DNA from: Methylacidiphilum kamchatkense Kam1
Lineage (GTDB): Bacteria > Verrucomicrobiota > Verrucomicrobiia > Methylacidiphilales > Methylacidiphilaceae
Reading direction: 5' to 3'
DNA length: 64,000 nt
Assembly (NCBI RefSeq): GCF_007475525.1
Contig: NZ_CP037899.1
Location: forward strand, 868,001 to 932,000
Positions 16,909 to 25,668 of the stretch are shown here, one piece after another. Positions within the stretch are counted from its first letter, which is position 1. Each line of letters starts with the position of its first letter. The notes below the pieces were generated by a model that saw only the letters and a program-made list of their open reading frames with translations, did not search any database and was not told where the DNA came from. The position numbers and the translations under genes were made by a program.

Positions 16909-19707
16909 ATGGAGTTTGAATGCCATTTTCTTGGTTGGCAGGATCCTTTCCCTCTTCTTGTTGCTGAATGGATTACTTTTCAAAGTAGTAAAAATTCTTT
17001 TGGGTTTTTTGACCTTTCAGACTGTCTTGTGATCGTTCCTACCACTCTATCTGGAAAAATGCTGCATCGGGCCCTTAAGATGCATCTTGCTGAGAGTTTT
17101 CTTCCTCCCATGATTATCACTCCTATGGGTCTTTTTGAGAATCATCCGGATTATCAGCTTGATCATAAAGTCGAACCTACTCCTTTGCAAAAGAAGATCT
17201 TTTGGATCAATGCATTGGTTGAAGCTATTGAAAAAGGGAGCTGTGGGCAATGGTTAAAAGAAAATAGAGATTTTGAAAGTCTTCTTTCTTTTGCAACAAT
17301 TCTTAGCAAAACACAGGAAGAACTCGCAGAGAAGTCCTTGGTTTTGAAAGATTTAACGGCTTTTGTGGAAGATAATTTTTTCGAAGAGATTGGAGTGCTT
17401 GAAACGATATATTTCGAAACGATGGATCGATTAGGTTTTATCGATCCCTTTTGGCGCAAACAGGAATTATTAAAAAATCCAAAACTTCCTTCAAAGATTA
17501 AAAAAGTAGTCATTGCGGGCTGTCTTGATCCTCATCCTTTGGCATTGCAGTTTCTTGAAAAGTTGAAAGAACCATCAACTGTTGATGTTCTACTCCCTGT
17601 AACAGAAAAATATGCTCACTATTTTGACGCCAAAGGCAGGCCGTTGGAAAGCCTTTGGCAGGAGATGGTGTTAGCTCTACCAGAGCAATTTATTCATTTG
17701 CATGCGGATGAAACGGAAATGGTTGAGGAAATCATTGAGCTTGTTTCTAAGGTGAACAGCAATGAAGCTACAACAGTTGGAATATGCAGAAATCATTTGA
17801 CTGCGCTGCTTACTTTCCAGCTGAAGCAAAAATGTATTCCATTTTTTAATTTTTCTGGACTTTCTTATGTCGATAGCCCCTTTTTCGACTTTTTTTTCCT
17901 TTTGAAAGAATTACTTAAAGAGCCCTCTCTAGCAACCATAACAAAGTTTGTCCGCAACCCGTTGTTTTATGCATGGCTTCAAATAAAACAACAAGATCAA
18001 GCCGATGCGTTTTTGGGAAATCTCGATGCTTTTGTCAATGCCTATTTTCCATCCACTCTAAGTGATTTTATAGAAAGGAATCCCTCTGAGGATTCGATCA
18101 AAAAAGCCTTTTTGCTTTTGAATGACTTTCTTGTCAAACTAAAATCGGAACATTGGCCCAAAGCCCTTTTAGGTTTTTTCTCTGAAGCTCTAGAAAATTC
18201 CTCTTCGCTTTTAGAAGAACAACTGGAAAAATTTAGTGCTTTTCTTGTTGGATCTCTCAATCAGTTTAATCGTTTGGTCCCTTTTAATATTTTTTCGAGC
18301 TGTGAAGCCTTTTTATCCTTGTTTCTTGAGGCAATGAAGGAAGAAAGGCTGTTTTTAACCGAAGAAGGTGAGAAGTTAGAACTTAAAGGATGGTTGGAAT
18401 TGCTCTATGACGATGCCTCTTATCTCATTTTAGCTGGATTCCAAGAAGGGGATATCCCAAAAGCTTTGGAATCTAATTGTATTTTGACTGAAAAAGTCAG
18501 AAAGCAATTGGGTTTGAAGACCATAGAAAGTCGTCTTTCAAGAGACATGGTGATACTTCACACTCTAGTGGAGCGACTCAGCAAAAGAGGCAGACTAGAT
18601 ATTTTTTTATCAAAAACTAGTTATGAAGGAGAAAATTTGTTGCCTTCAAGACTTCTTTTCAAAGTTGACGAAAAGGCATTGGCTCGTCGAACTGCTTTGC
18701 TTTTTACAACTCTTCCTTCTAAAACCAGTCCCAAACCAAAAACAAAAAGTTGTTTTTTGTTACAAATTCCCTTTGATGTGCCCTTTTCTCCAGAAAGTCT
18801 TTCTGTCAGTGCCTTGAATGATTATTTAAACTGTCCCTTTTATTTTTATTTAAAGCATAAAATGCGTTGGCAACCAATCACGCTCTCCAAAGGGGAAATG
18901 GACGAATCTGTTTTTGGAAGTCTAATACATAAGGTTTTAGGAGCTTTTGGTAAAGATACCGAGGCAAGAGGATGGAATGATCCAGAACAAATTTACGCGT
19001 TTTTAGAGTCACGCCTAGAAGCAGAGTTCACGGAAAGGTTCGGGAAAAAACGTACTATTGGCTTTCAGCTTCAACAAAAGGCATTAGCTGAACGATTAAA
19101 GGCCTTCTCATTGTTTCAAGCTGATTGGAGGAATCAAGGAGCCGAGATTATCGATGTAGAGAAGGAATTTGAGCTTCAAATTGAAGGACTCAACATTCGA
19201 GGACGGATCGATCGTATAGACTATGTAGGAGAGAATAATGTGGTGATCATCGACTACAAGACTTTTGGCATGGGCATAAAGAAGGATCCTTTTAGCAGTC
19301 ATCTATATATCTCAAGAGGAGGGAAAGAAGAGCTACCTCCCTCCGAGGCCTATTTTTTTTCAGGAGGAAAACGGTGGCGTTGGGTAAATTTCCAACTGCC
19401 TGCTTATTATCATGGTGTCCAATCGATGGGATTAGGAAAATCTATCCTTGCTGCCTTTTATTTCCTCTCTAAAGTAGAAGACAATAGCCGATTATGGTTT
19501 TGGCCAGAGGATAAGTCCAATTTTTTAGAAGAAAGCATGGATGCCATCCGTCGGATTATTCGAGCAATAAAAGAGAATAAATTCTGGCCTCCCAACCCTA
19601 AAGCAGTCGTCTGGCAGTATGCTCCATGGGATTTCTGGTTTGATAGAAATCCGACAGAAATTTTTGCCCCTTCTTCTTTTTCTGGCTCTACTAAGACAGA
19701 CTTTTAA
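16909..19707 (+). CDS. addB: AddB-like PD-(D/E)XK nuclease/inactive helicase subunit
   Basis: A 932-residue partner of the downstream AddA-like helicase, probably forming the AddAB/RecBCD-class enzyme that resects double-strand breaks for RecA. The first 600 residues form a helicase-like body without a Walker A motif. From about residue 625 comes a RecB-type nuclease domain: LSVSALNDYLNCPFYFYLKH, GSLIHKVLGAF, then GRIDRIDY and VVIIDYKTFG, which supply the catalytic Asp and Lys. The [4Fe-4S] cysteines of classical AddB seem lost: only the first one (YLNCPF) remains, and the C-terminus reads WQYAPWDFWF instead of a Cys cluster. The start is ATG; the next gene begins 2 bases after the stop. Confidence 0.8.
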   Translation: MEFECHFLGWQDPFPLLVAEWITFQSSKNSFGFFDLSDCLVIVPTTLSGKMLHRALKMHLAESFLPPMIITPMGLFENHPDYQLDHKVEPTPLQKKIFWINALVEAIEKGSCGQWLKENRDFESLLSFATILSKTQEELAEKSLVLKDLTAFVEDNFFEEIGVLETIYFETMDRLGFIDPFWRKQELLKNPKLPSKIKKVVIAGCLDPHPLALQFLEKLKEPSTVDVLLPVTEKYAHYFDAKGRPLESLWQEMVLALPEQFIHLHADETEMVEEIIELVSKVNSNEATTVGICRNHLTALLTFQLKQKCIPFFNFSGLSYVDSPFFDFFFLLKELLKEPSLATITKFVRNPLFYAWLQIKQQDQADAFLGNLDAFVNAYFPSTLSDFIERNPSEDSIKKAFLLLNDFLVKLKSEHWPKALLGFFSEALENSSSLLEEQLEKFSAFLVGSLNQFNRLVPFNIFSSCEAFLSLFLEAMKEERLFLTEEGEKLELKGWLELLYDDASYLILAGFQEGDIPKALESNCILTEKVRKQLGLKTIESRLSRDMVILHTLVERLSKRGRLDIFLSKTSYEGENLLPSRLLFKVDEKALARRTALLFTTLPSKTSPKPKTKSCFLLQIPFDVPFSPESLSVSALNDYLNCPFYFYLKHKMRWQPITLSKGEMDESVFGSLIHKVLGAFGKDTEARGWNDPEQIYAFLESRLEAEFTERFGKKRTIGFQLQQKALAERLKAFSLFQADWRNQGAEIIDVEKEFELQIEGLNIRGRIDRIDYVGENNVVIIDYKTFGMGIKKDPFSSHLYISRGGKEELPPSEAYFFSGGKRWRWVNFQLPAYYHGVQSMGLGKSILAAFYFLSKVEDNSRLWFWPEDKSNFLEESMDAIRRIIRAIKENKFWPPNPKAVVWQYAPWDFWFDRNPTEIFAPSSFSGSTKTDF

Positions 19708-19709
19708 AA

Positions 19710-22700
19710 ATGGAAAAACTAGGGCATTTGATTGTGATTGCTTCGGCTGGAGTGGGTAAAACCCATAAGCTGGTGAAGCGAGCCATTGACCTCTTATGTA
19801 GGGGCATTCCACCCACTACAGTTGTCATTATCACTTTTACAAGAAAAGCAGCACAAGAAATAGTTGATCGCCTATTCTCGAATTTAGCTCAGCAAATCCT
19901 TGCTGAAGTCTGTGAAGAAAAGCTGGTTTTTTCTCAGCATTTAAAGGCAGTTCGTACCTTAAAAACATTAATTGATAATTTACCTTACCTTCATTTTGAA
20001 ACCATCGATTCCTTTTTCTATAAACTCCTTAATCAGATTCCACCAGAGAAAAGAGCTACCTTTGCCAACTTCTCTTTATTGGATGATTTCCAACAATTAA
20101 AACTTCGTGAAGAAATCCTTTGGAACGTGCTAAATTCAAAAAAATTGGATGATTCTATTCTGGAAGCATTCGAACAAGTATTTGTGGGAGAAGATTTTAA
20201 AAACGTATTTTCCAAGTATTGGTCGTTAGTAGAAAAATATTATCCTTTTTTTCAAGATTTCCCACAGGTGGAGTATTGGGGAGCCCCAAATGTTTCCTAT
20301 TGCATCAAAGAAATAACCAAAAATCAGGATTTTCTTTCTTTAATCGCTCATATCGAAAACCTATTGAAAAACGAGGGAATTCCAACGAGGCTATGGGAAG
20401 AACAGAAAAAAAATATCCGTTCTTTTCCTAGACTCTACCAAAATCTTTTAAAGGCTTACGACCCGGGTTTAGGTCAATGCTTTCAGTTGACTTTAGACCG
20501 CAAAAAGTATAATCTTAGCCCTTCCTTAGCCCAGTCCTTGGGGAAGCTTGCAGAGCTAACCATTGCTTTTTTTCTTGAAAAATCTCATGAACGAACTCGA
20601 GGCATTGCTCAACTGCTACAGCTCTTTGATACTCATTATCACAAGAAGATAAAGACAGAAGCGGTTCTTTCTTTTGAGGATATGCCGAGGGTTATTCTAG
20701 AAGCCTTTGACTTAGAACTACCCAACCCATTTTTTTTTAATCTGGACCAAAAATGGGACCATTTTTTAATCGATGAATTTCAGGACACAAGTCTTTTACA
20801 ATGGAAAGTGATTAAACTTTTTGTCGATGAACTTTTACAAAACAATGATGGATCTCGATCTTTTTTCTGTGTAGGCGATCCAAAACAATCTATTTATGGT
20901 TGGAGAGGGGCCTGTGGGGAGTTAATTGATTCGATCGTTTCTCTTTTTCAACTAGAGAAGCAAGAGCTGACGGGTTCAAGAAGATCGGCATGGCCTATTC
21001 TGAATATGGTCAATAGGCTTTTTGGAAATTTTGAAGTGATAGGAGAGCTTTTCCCGGAATGTGTGGAAATCTGGAAAAAAAGGTGGACGGTTCAACATTG
21101 TATTGAAAGCAATTTTGAGGGTTATGGTTGTTTTTTGTGTGTCATAGAACCCCCTAAAGAAAAGGAATTTGGCCTGGAAAACGCTTCCAATGAAGAAATA
21201 GAAGGAAAACAAGGCGAACAAACAACTCCTAACAGCTCTACCCTTCGATTTGAAGCAATAAAAAGGTTATTGATCGATGAAATTAAACCACAAGAAAAAA
21301 AGGTGAGTTGCGCTATACTTGTCCAAACCAATAAGGAAGCAGCAGATATTTTTCATTATTTATCTGCATGCTCTAACCTTAAGGTCTCTTTAGAAGGAAA
21401 GATATATCCAGGGAAAGATAATACCTTAGCAAAGTTTTTTTCTGCCTTGGTTCAATCCATTGCTCATCCCAACGATTCTTTGGCCTTAGGATGGCTACAG
21501 GCTACTCCTGTGGGAGACATTTTTAGAGAAGAATTGTGGAGGAAAAATATTTGGGAAAAACTTTTTATGGGAGGGTTTTTGGAGGTGGCTTCCTGGCTCT
21601 TTGCCGTTTTGGAAAAAAAAATACAGTTGGATGACTTTCATAAAGAGAGAATGGCAATGATTTTTCGAATTTGTCAGTCTTTCGATATGACAGGAAGCAG
21701 AGATTGCGATTTGTTCTTAGACTACTTTAAAAATTATTCCATACCTATTTCTGAAGATCCATCTTCTATTCAAATAAGAACAGTACATAGCGCCAAAGGA
21801 CTTGAATTTGATGTTGTCCTTATTACTGAACTCAAAGGGTCATCTAAAATAGCGATGAATCAGCTTAGAGATCAACCCATTATGTATCAGTCTCCAGCAA
21901 AGGAAAGGAGAATTTTTTTCCTTCCCAAAAGAGAAGTCATTGAAAAGATCCCAAGCTTGAATGCTGTCTATAAAAAGCTGCTAGGAGAAGAGGAGTTAGA
22001 AAAAATCTCCCTTCTATACGTCGCTATGACTCGAGCTAGGCAAGGATTGTATATTATTGGAGAATTGAAAGAAGGGGATTGGAAAAAAGCTTTTAAGAAA
22101 AGATTAATTTATTGGCAAGATTTTCTCATAGAAGGATTGAATAGGAAAGAGGAAGAAGAAAAGTATTTTTTTGATGGTTTTCCTTTGCTTACCATTTTTG
22201 AAACGGGTAAAAGAAATTGGATTCCGCAGGGAAAAAAAGGAAATCAAATCCAGAAAGATTCCATCAGTTGCTCAAGCCAGGATCTTCTTTTTTTGCCCAG
22301 ACCAATTCGAAGAGACAACTTTATTTCTCCTTCCTCATTAGAAAAGCAAACTCAAAATAAAAATCTTTCTTTTCTTTTTAATTTAGAAAGAGAAAAGAAT
22401 AAAGAGTATGGCCGAAAAGTTCATGAGTTGTTTGCACGCCTAGAGAGACTAACCGACCCGTTAGTCCAATCGTTACAACAGTTAGCCTTAGAATATAAAG
22501 GGGAAGACAAAGAAAGAAATCCATTTCAAGATGTTTTGGAGTGTTTGCAGACACCAGAAATTCAGAAAATATTTACTCCGAATGAGGATACTGACATTTG
22601 GATAGAAAAAAACTTTTGTCTCGAAGTCGAGGGGCTTTGGATAAAAGGCTCATTTGATAGGGTTCATATAAAAAAAGTAGAGTCAGACAAAGGAATCAGC

Positions 22701-22898
22701 AGTGAAATTTATGATTTTAAGACTGATTTTGTTTGTTCTCTAGAGGGTCTGTATGAGCTTGCGAAAAAATACCAATCTCAACTTATGCTTTATCGAAAAG
22801 CCCTCTGTAAACTTTTGCAAATTGAACCCTCTCAGGTGAAAGTATTGCTTGTTTCGGTGCATCTTAAGAAAATGATTGAACTATTTCAGGACGCTTGA
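19710..22898 (+). CDS. addA: AddA-like UvrD/Rep-family helicase-nuclease
   Basis: A 1062-residue SF1 helicase with a C-terminal nuclease. All motifs are clear: Walker A A11-SAGVGKT18, Ia VIITFTRKAAQEI, Walker B FLIDEFQDTSLLQWK, motif III FCVGDPKQSIYGWRGA, motif V RTVHSAKGLEFDVVLITEL and motif VI LLYVAMTRARQGLYII. Near residue 1000, IYDFKTDFV gives the PD-(D/E)XK active-site Asp and Lys. With the AddB-like partner 2 bases upstream it would act in recombinational repair, two nuclease sites per complex being the AddAB plan. After it, a region without recognised genes begins. Confidence 0.88.
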   Translation: MEKLGHLIVIASAGVGKTHKLVKRAIDLLCRGIPPTTVVIITFTRKAAQEIVDRLFSNLAQQILAEVCEEKLVFSQHLKAVRTLKTLIDNLPYLHFETIDSFFYKLLNQIPPEKRATFANFSLLDDFQQLKLREEILWNVLNSKKLDDSILEAFEQVFVGEDFKNVFSKYWSLVEKYYPFFQDFPQVEYWGAPNVSYCIKEITKNQDFLSLIAHIENLLKNEGIPTRLWEEQKKNIRSFPRLYQNLLKAYDPGLGQCFQLTLDRKKYNLSPSLAQSLGKLAELTIAFFLEKSHERTRGIAQLLQLFDTHYHKKIKTEAVLSFEDMPRVILEAFDLELPNPFFFNLDQKWDHFLIDEFQDTSLLQWKVIKLFVDELLQNNDGSRSFFCVGDPKQSIYGWRGACGELIDSIVSLFQLEKQELTGSRRSAWPILNMVNRLFGNFEVIGELFPECVEIWKKRWTVQHCIESNFEGYGCFLCVIEPPKEKEFGLENASNEEIEGKQGEQTTPNSSTLRFEAIKRLLIDEIKPQEKKVSCAILVQTNKEAADIFHYLSACSNLKVSLEGKIYPGKDNTLAKFFSALVQSIAHPNDSLALGWLQATPVGDIFREELWRKNIWEKLFMGGFLEVASWLFAVLEKKIQLDDFHKERMAMIFRICQSFDMTGSRDCDLFLDYFKNYSIPISEDPSSIQIRTVHSAKGLEFDVVLITELKGSSKIAMNQLRDQPIMYQSPAKERRIFFLPKREVIEKIPSLNAVYKKLLGEEELEKISLLYVAMTRARQGLYIIGELKEGDWKKAFKKRLIYWQDFLIEGLNRKEEEEKYFFDGFPLLTIFETGKRNWIPQGKKGNQIQKDSISCSSQDLLFLPRPIRRDNFISPSSLEKQTQNKNLSFLFNLEREKNKEYGRKVHELFARLERLTDPLVQSLQQLALEYKGEDKERNPFQDVLECLQTPEIQKIFTPNEDTDIWIEKNFCLEVEGLWIKGSFDRVHIKKVESDKGISSEIYDFKTDFVCSLEGLYELAKKYQSQLMLYRKALCKLLQIEPSQVKVLLVSVHLKKMIELFQDA

Positions 22899-23274
22899 TA
22901 TTCGGTTGAGTCCAATGCCAAGAAGGCCATTTCATTGGATAAGTAAATGCTGTATAGCTGAGACCCGTTGCTTCTGAGGAATATCAAAGATGCTGAGAGC
23001 GAAACTCCTAGATACCACTTTTTGGAGGCGGAACAGACTAGTCTGGATAAGAAACTGGATTTGGCGCTTGGAAAGCAAAAGGGGGGTACTCTGAAAGTAG
23101 CTAATAGGTTTAGATATGATAGTTCAAGAAAACTAAGGATGCTTTCAAAGTGGGTGGAGTCTTGCGGTGATGGAGATAATTATCCTCTCTACCCTAGTAG
23201 GAAGGAACGGGGTGTTGCTCCACATTATGTTCCTGTAAACTTTAGGCAAGGAATTACAGAAGGAGAAAGATCCT
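22899..23274. other. Unexplained 376-base region with a weak ORF or possible RNA
   Basis: A plus-strand frame runs from TTG 22968 to 23282 (104 codons), overlapping the start of the next gene by 8 bases. It has no ATG before 23140 and no family resemblance. The region also contains an inverted CCAATG...CATTGG pair (22912-22938), the perfect palindrome CAGACTAGTCTG (23034-23045) and GATAATTATC (23175-23184). A structured RNA or an upstream regulatory leader are possible explanations. It does not match tmRNA, RNase P RNA or SRP RNA cores by eye. Confidence 0.3.
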
Positions 23275-23760
23275 ATGAATAAAAGATTTTTTCAAAGTGC
23301 TTATCTCTGCTTATGCCTTTATTTTTTTAGCCTATCTTTTTCTCTTTTTGCTATTGAGGATCCTATATTACCCGATCCTAAGTTGACGCCGGGCGATACT
23401 TTTGATGTCACAAAGGAGGACATTTGTGTTCCTGGTTATGCCAAGCTTGTCAGGGATGTTCCCTATGCTCTCAAAAGAAAGGTATATTTAAGATATGGCA
23501 TTATTCATCCCGATAAGCATCATTATGAGATAGATCATTTGATTCCTTTGGGACTTGGCGGCTCTAATTCCATAAAAAATCTATGGCCTCAATCTTATAG
23601 GACCTATCCCTGGAACGCTTATCTTAAAGACAAGCTAGAATATAGGTTACACCAATTAGTTTGTGCAGGAATAGTCGATTTAAAGGAAGCTCAAAAGGAA
23701 ATTGCTACTAATTGGATTGAAGCTTATAAAAAATATATGGGAGATGGGAAGGTGAAATGA
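23275..23760 (+). CDS. Secreted HNH-family nuclease-like protein
   Basis: A 161-residue exported protein. Residues 1-26 form a signal peptide (MNKRFFQSAYLCLCLYFFSL). The mature domain has YEIDHLIPLGLGGSNSIKNLWPQ-type residues: the D-H pair, the GG-S/N-x-x-N-L-W-P element and an upstream CVPGYAKLVRDVPYALK segment with a cysteine, all typical of periplasmic HNH endonuclease-like proteins. A likely role is degradation of extracellular or periplasmic DNA for nutrient or competence purposes, which the sequence does not settle. A good Shine-Dalgarno, GAAGGAG, lies about 9 bases before ATG 23275. It stands next to the AddAB genes but with a 376-base gap. Confidence 0.75.
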   Translation: MNKRFFQSAYLCLCLYFFSLSFSLFAIEDPILPDPKLTPGDTFDVTKEDICVPGYAKLVRDVPYALKRKVYLRYGIIHPDKHHYEIDHLIPLGLGGSNSIKNLWPQSYRTYPWNAYLKDKLEYRLHQLVCAGIVDLKEAQKEIATNWIEAYKKYMGDGKVK

Positions 23761-23819
23761 ACCGTTGGCTTCTCTCTTTTCTTGCTTTCTAGAAAGAATG
23801 ATTCAAGTTATTAACTCAT

Positions 23820-24116
23820 ATGGGATTAAATAAAAAGCTCTCTCAAATTATTGCAGGCAGGAAAGTAACCAAAACGGAGCTTAAAGAAGGACTTTTATCC
23901 ATTGATTTTAGTGATGGTTCTTCGTTACAAATAAAGACAAGAGGAGCTATTACTGGTGAAATTAGGCCAGGGCAATACCTTCAAAAAGTTTTGGAAAATG
24001 AGGAGCAGTTGATTTTGGAGTTTGATGATAAGAAGAGAGTGGAGGCCATTCTTTTGAACCCTGGAGGATCGGTGATTCTGCGAAATAAAAATAATGCTCT
24101 TGAATATTTAGGATAA
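23820..24116 (+). CDS. Small conserved-looking protein of unknown function
   Basis: A 98-residue soluble protein from ATG 23820. It appears beta-rich, with alternating strands (LLSIDFSDGSSLQIKTRG; LILEFDDKKRVEAILLNPGG; SVILRNKNNALEYLG) and no signal peptide, membrane helix or catalytic motif. The pattern 'VTKTELKEGLLSIDFSDGS' followed by 'GSVILRNKNNALEYLG' recalls small uncharacterised bacterial proteins of one-domain size. It lies 60 bases after the HNH gene and 4 bases before the convergent tatC stop. Confidence 0.6.
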   Translation: MGLNKKLSQIIAGRKVTKTELKEGLLSIDFSDGSSLQIKTRGAITGEIRPGQYLQKVLENEEQLILEFDDKKRVEAILLNPGGSVILRNKNNALEYLG

Positions 24117-24120
24117 GGAA

Positions 24121-24903
24121 CTAAGAAAACAGCTCTTCCTTTCTATTTTCTATCGTCCGATTTTGGGAGATTCCCCTTTTTGATTCTATGCTTTTGACAA
24201 CTAAGAGGGAAGCTTCGTAAAGCAGATACATGGGGAAAGAAAGAAAGAGTAGACTTAAAGGATCCGAGCTAGGAGTAATGCAGGCAGCAGCTATGACAAT
24301 AGCTACGATTGCATGCCTTCTGTAATGAATTAATGTAGAAGTATTTAATATCCCAAGTAGGCCCAATAGGACAATAATAAGAGGTAGTTCAAAAGCAAGC
24401 CCAAAAGACACTAACATTTGCACAACAAAATTTGCGTAGTTTTGAAGCGTCCAATCGGTTTGTATTCCCATCCATTGATTGTAGGTGGAAAAAAAACGCA
24501 GAGTTTGCGGAAGGAGTATAAAGTAAGAAAAAAGAATGCCTCCAACAAAGAGAAGGGTTCCAGCACTGAAAATAGGGAAAAGCAGTTTTAATTCTGAAGG
24601 GGTAAGACCAGGGATGATGAATTCAGCGATAAAATAAAGAATAAAGGGAAGGCTCAATACTAATCCACCAAGTAAACTAATTTGGAGCTGGATGCTTAAT
24701 GGATCCACTACTCCTAAGACTCTTAAAACTTTTTGAGGATCCTCTCCAGCGGCTTTAAGGGGTCTTAATAGAATAGCCATCAAGGGTTTTGTTTCAACAA
24801 AGCAAACTACCGCTCCTGCCGTCAGGGCCATTAGGGATTTAATAATGACCCATCTGAGATCTTCTAAATGCTCAAGAAAAGGTTTTTCTTCATGGTATTT
24901 CAT
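24121..24903 (-). CDS. tatC: Twin-arginine translocase subunit TatC
   Basis: Core receptor of the Tat pathway, which exports folded cofactor-containing proteins across the inner membrane. The N-terminus KPFLEHLEDLRWVIIKSL carries the conserved Glu residues and LR of the signal-peptide-binding site. Six hydrophobic helices follow, with the family-typical PGLTPSELKLLFP and ELPLIIVLLGLLGI stretches and AACITPSSDPLSLL before the last helices. The 260-residue length is normal. No tatA or tatB is in the window. The start ATG is 11 bases after the queH stop, so these genes are probably co-transcribed. Confidence 0.93.
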   Translation of the reverse strand: MKYHEEKPFLEHLEDLRWVIIKSLMALTAGAVVCFVETKPLMAILLRPLKAAGEDPQKVLRVLGVVDPLSIQLQISLLGGLVLSLPFILYFIAEFIIPGLTPSELKLLFPIFSAGTLLFVGGILFSYFILLPQTLRFFSTYNQWMGIQTDWTLQNYANFVVQMLVSFGLAFELPLIIVLLGLLGILNTSTLIHYRRHAIVAIVIAAACITPSSDPLSLLFLSFPMYLLYEASLLVVKSIESKRGISQNRTIENRKEELFS

Positions 24904-24914
24904 GGGAATAGATT

Positions 24915-25610
24915 TTAAGAAGGTGGATGGAGGTTACTAGAAGCAGAATTAGAATCTTCTGCATCAAAGCCATAAAAGGTTTTCCCGAAAGTGATTTTTG
25001 GTTTGCCTTTGGACAATCGCCACTGATTGGTATCTCTGAGAGAATAGATACATCCACAATAGAGTTGTTGATAAAAATTTTCTTCTTTTGAAATCAAAAT
25101 CATCCGTTCGGATCCCCCTTTTTTTCTCCAGTTATAGCTCCAATATTCCAAGCCATAGCGAGAAGCCGCTCTTATGCCAGCCGAAGTTACTTGATCGAAA
25201 TCTTTCCATCTGGAAATCCCAAGGCTAGAACTAAAAACCTTAAATCCATGTTCATAGGCATAGAGGGCTGTGCGTTCCATTCTCATGTCGAAGCAGACTG
25301 TGCAGCGCTTTCCTCTTTCAGGTTCCCATTCAAGGCCTTTGACTCTTTCAAACCAACGATCCTTATCGTAATCGGCATCAACAAACTCAATTCCCCTTTT
25401 CTTTGCAAAACGGATGTTTTCATTTTTACGGATTTCGTATTCAACGCGTGGATGAATGTTGGGGTTATAAAAAAACACCGTTAAATGAATCCCAGAAGCA
25501 ATAATCGCATCCATTATTTCGGCTGAGCAAGGGGCACAACACGAATGGAGTAAAACTTTGTCCACTCCTCCAGGAGGTACAAGTTTTTCTCTGATAAATG
25601 AGTTTTTCAT
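24915..25610 (-). CDS. queH: Epoxyqueuosine reductase QueH
   Basis: Catalyses the last step of queuosine tRNA modification, reducing epoxyqueuosine to queuosine; it is the non-QueG enzyme family (formerly DUF208). The cysteine set is complete: C24-C25-x-x-C28 ([10 protein letters not shown]), C103-x-x-C106 ([11 protein letters not shown]) and C185-G-C187 (YCGC). These bind a [4Fe-4S] cluster and an adjacent mononuclear iron in characterised QueH. The helix [28 protein letters not shown] follows the family pattern. The length of 231 residues is normal. tatC follows directly, and other queuosine genes are not visible here. Confidence 0.93.
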   Translation of the reverse strand: MKNSFIREKLVPPGGVDKVLLHSCCAPCSAEIMDAIIASGIHLTVFFYNPNIHPRVEYEIRKNENIRFAKKRGIEFVDADYDKDRWFERVKGLEWEPERGKRCTVCFDMRMERTALYAYEHGFKVFSSSLGISRWKDFDQVTSAGIRAASRYGLEYWSYNWRKKGGSERMILISKEENFYQQLYCGCIYSLRDTNQWRLSKGKPKITFGKTFYGFDAEDSNSASSNLHPPS

Positions 25611-25668
25611 ATTTTAAGTAACAAATCTTATAGATAGGGAGATTGCAACCCTATTGAAGCTATTATTT

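Noticed and set aside
22899-23274. tmRNA, RNase P RNA or SRP RNA in the unexplained region
   Set aside because: The conserved cores of these RNAs (T-arm end of tmRNA, GAGGAAAGTCC of RNase P, the SRP loop) are not visible.
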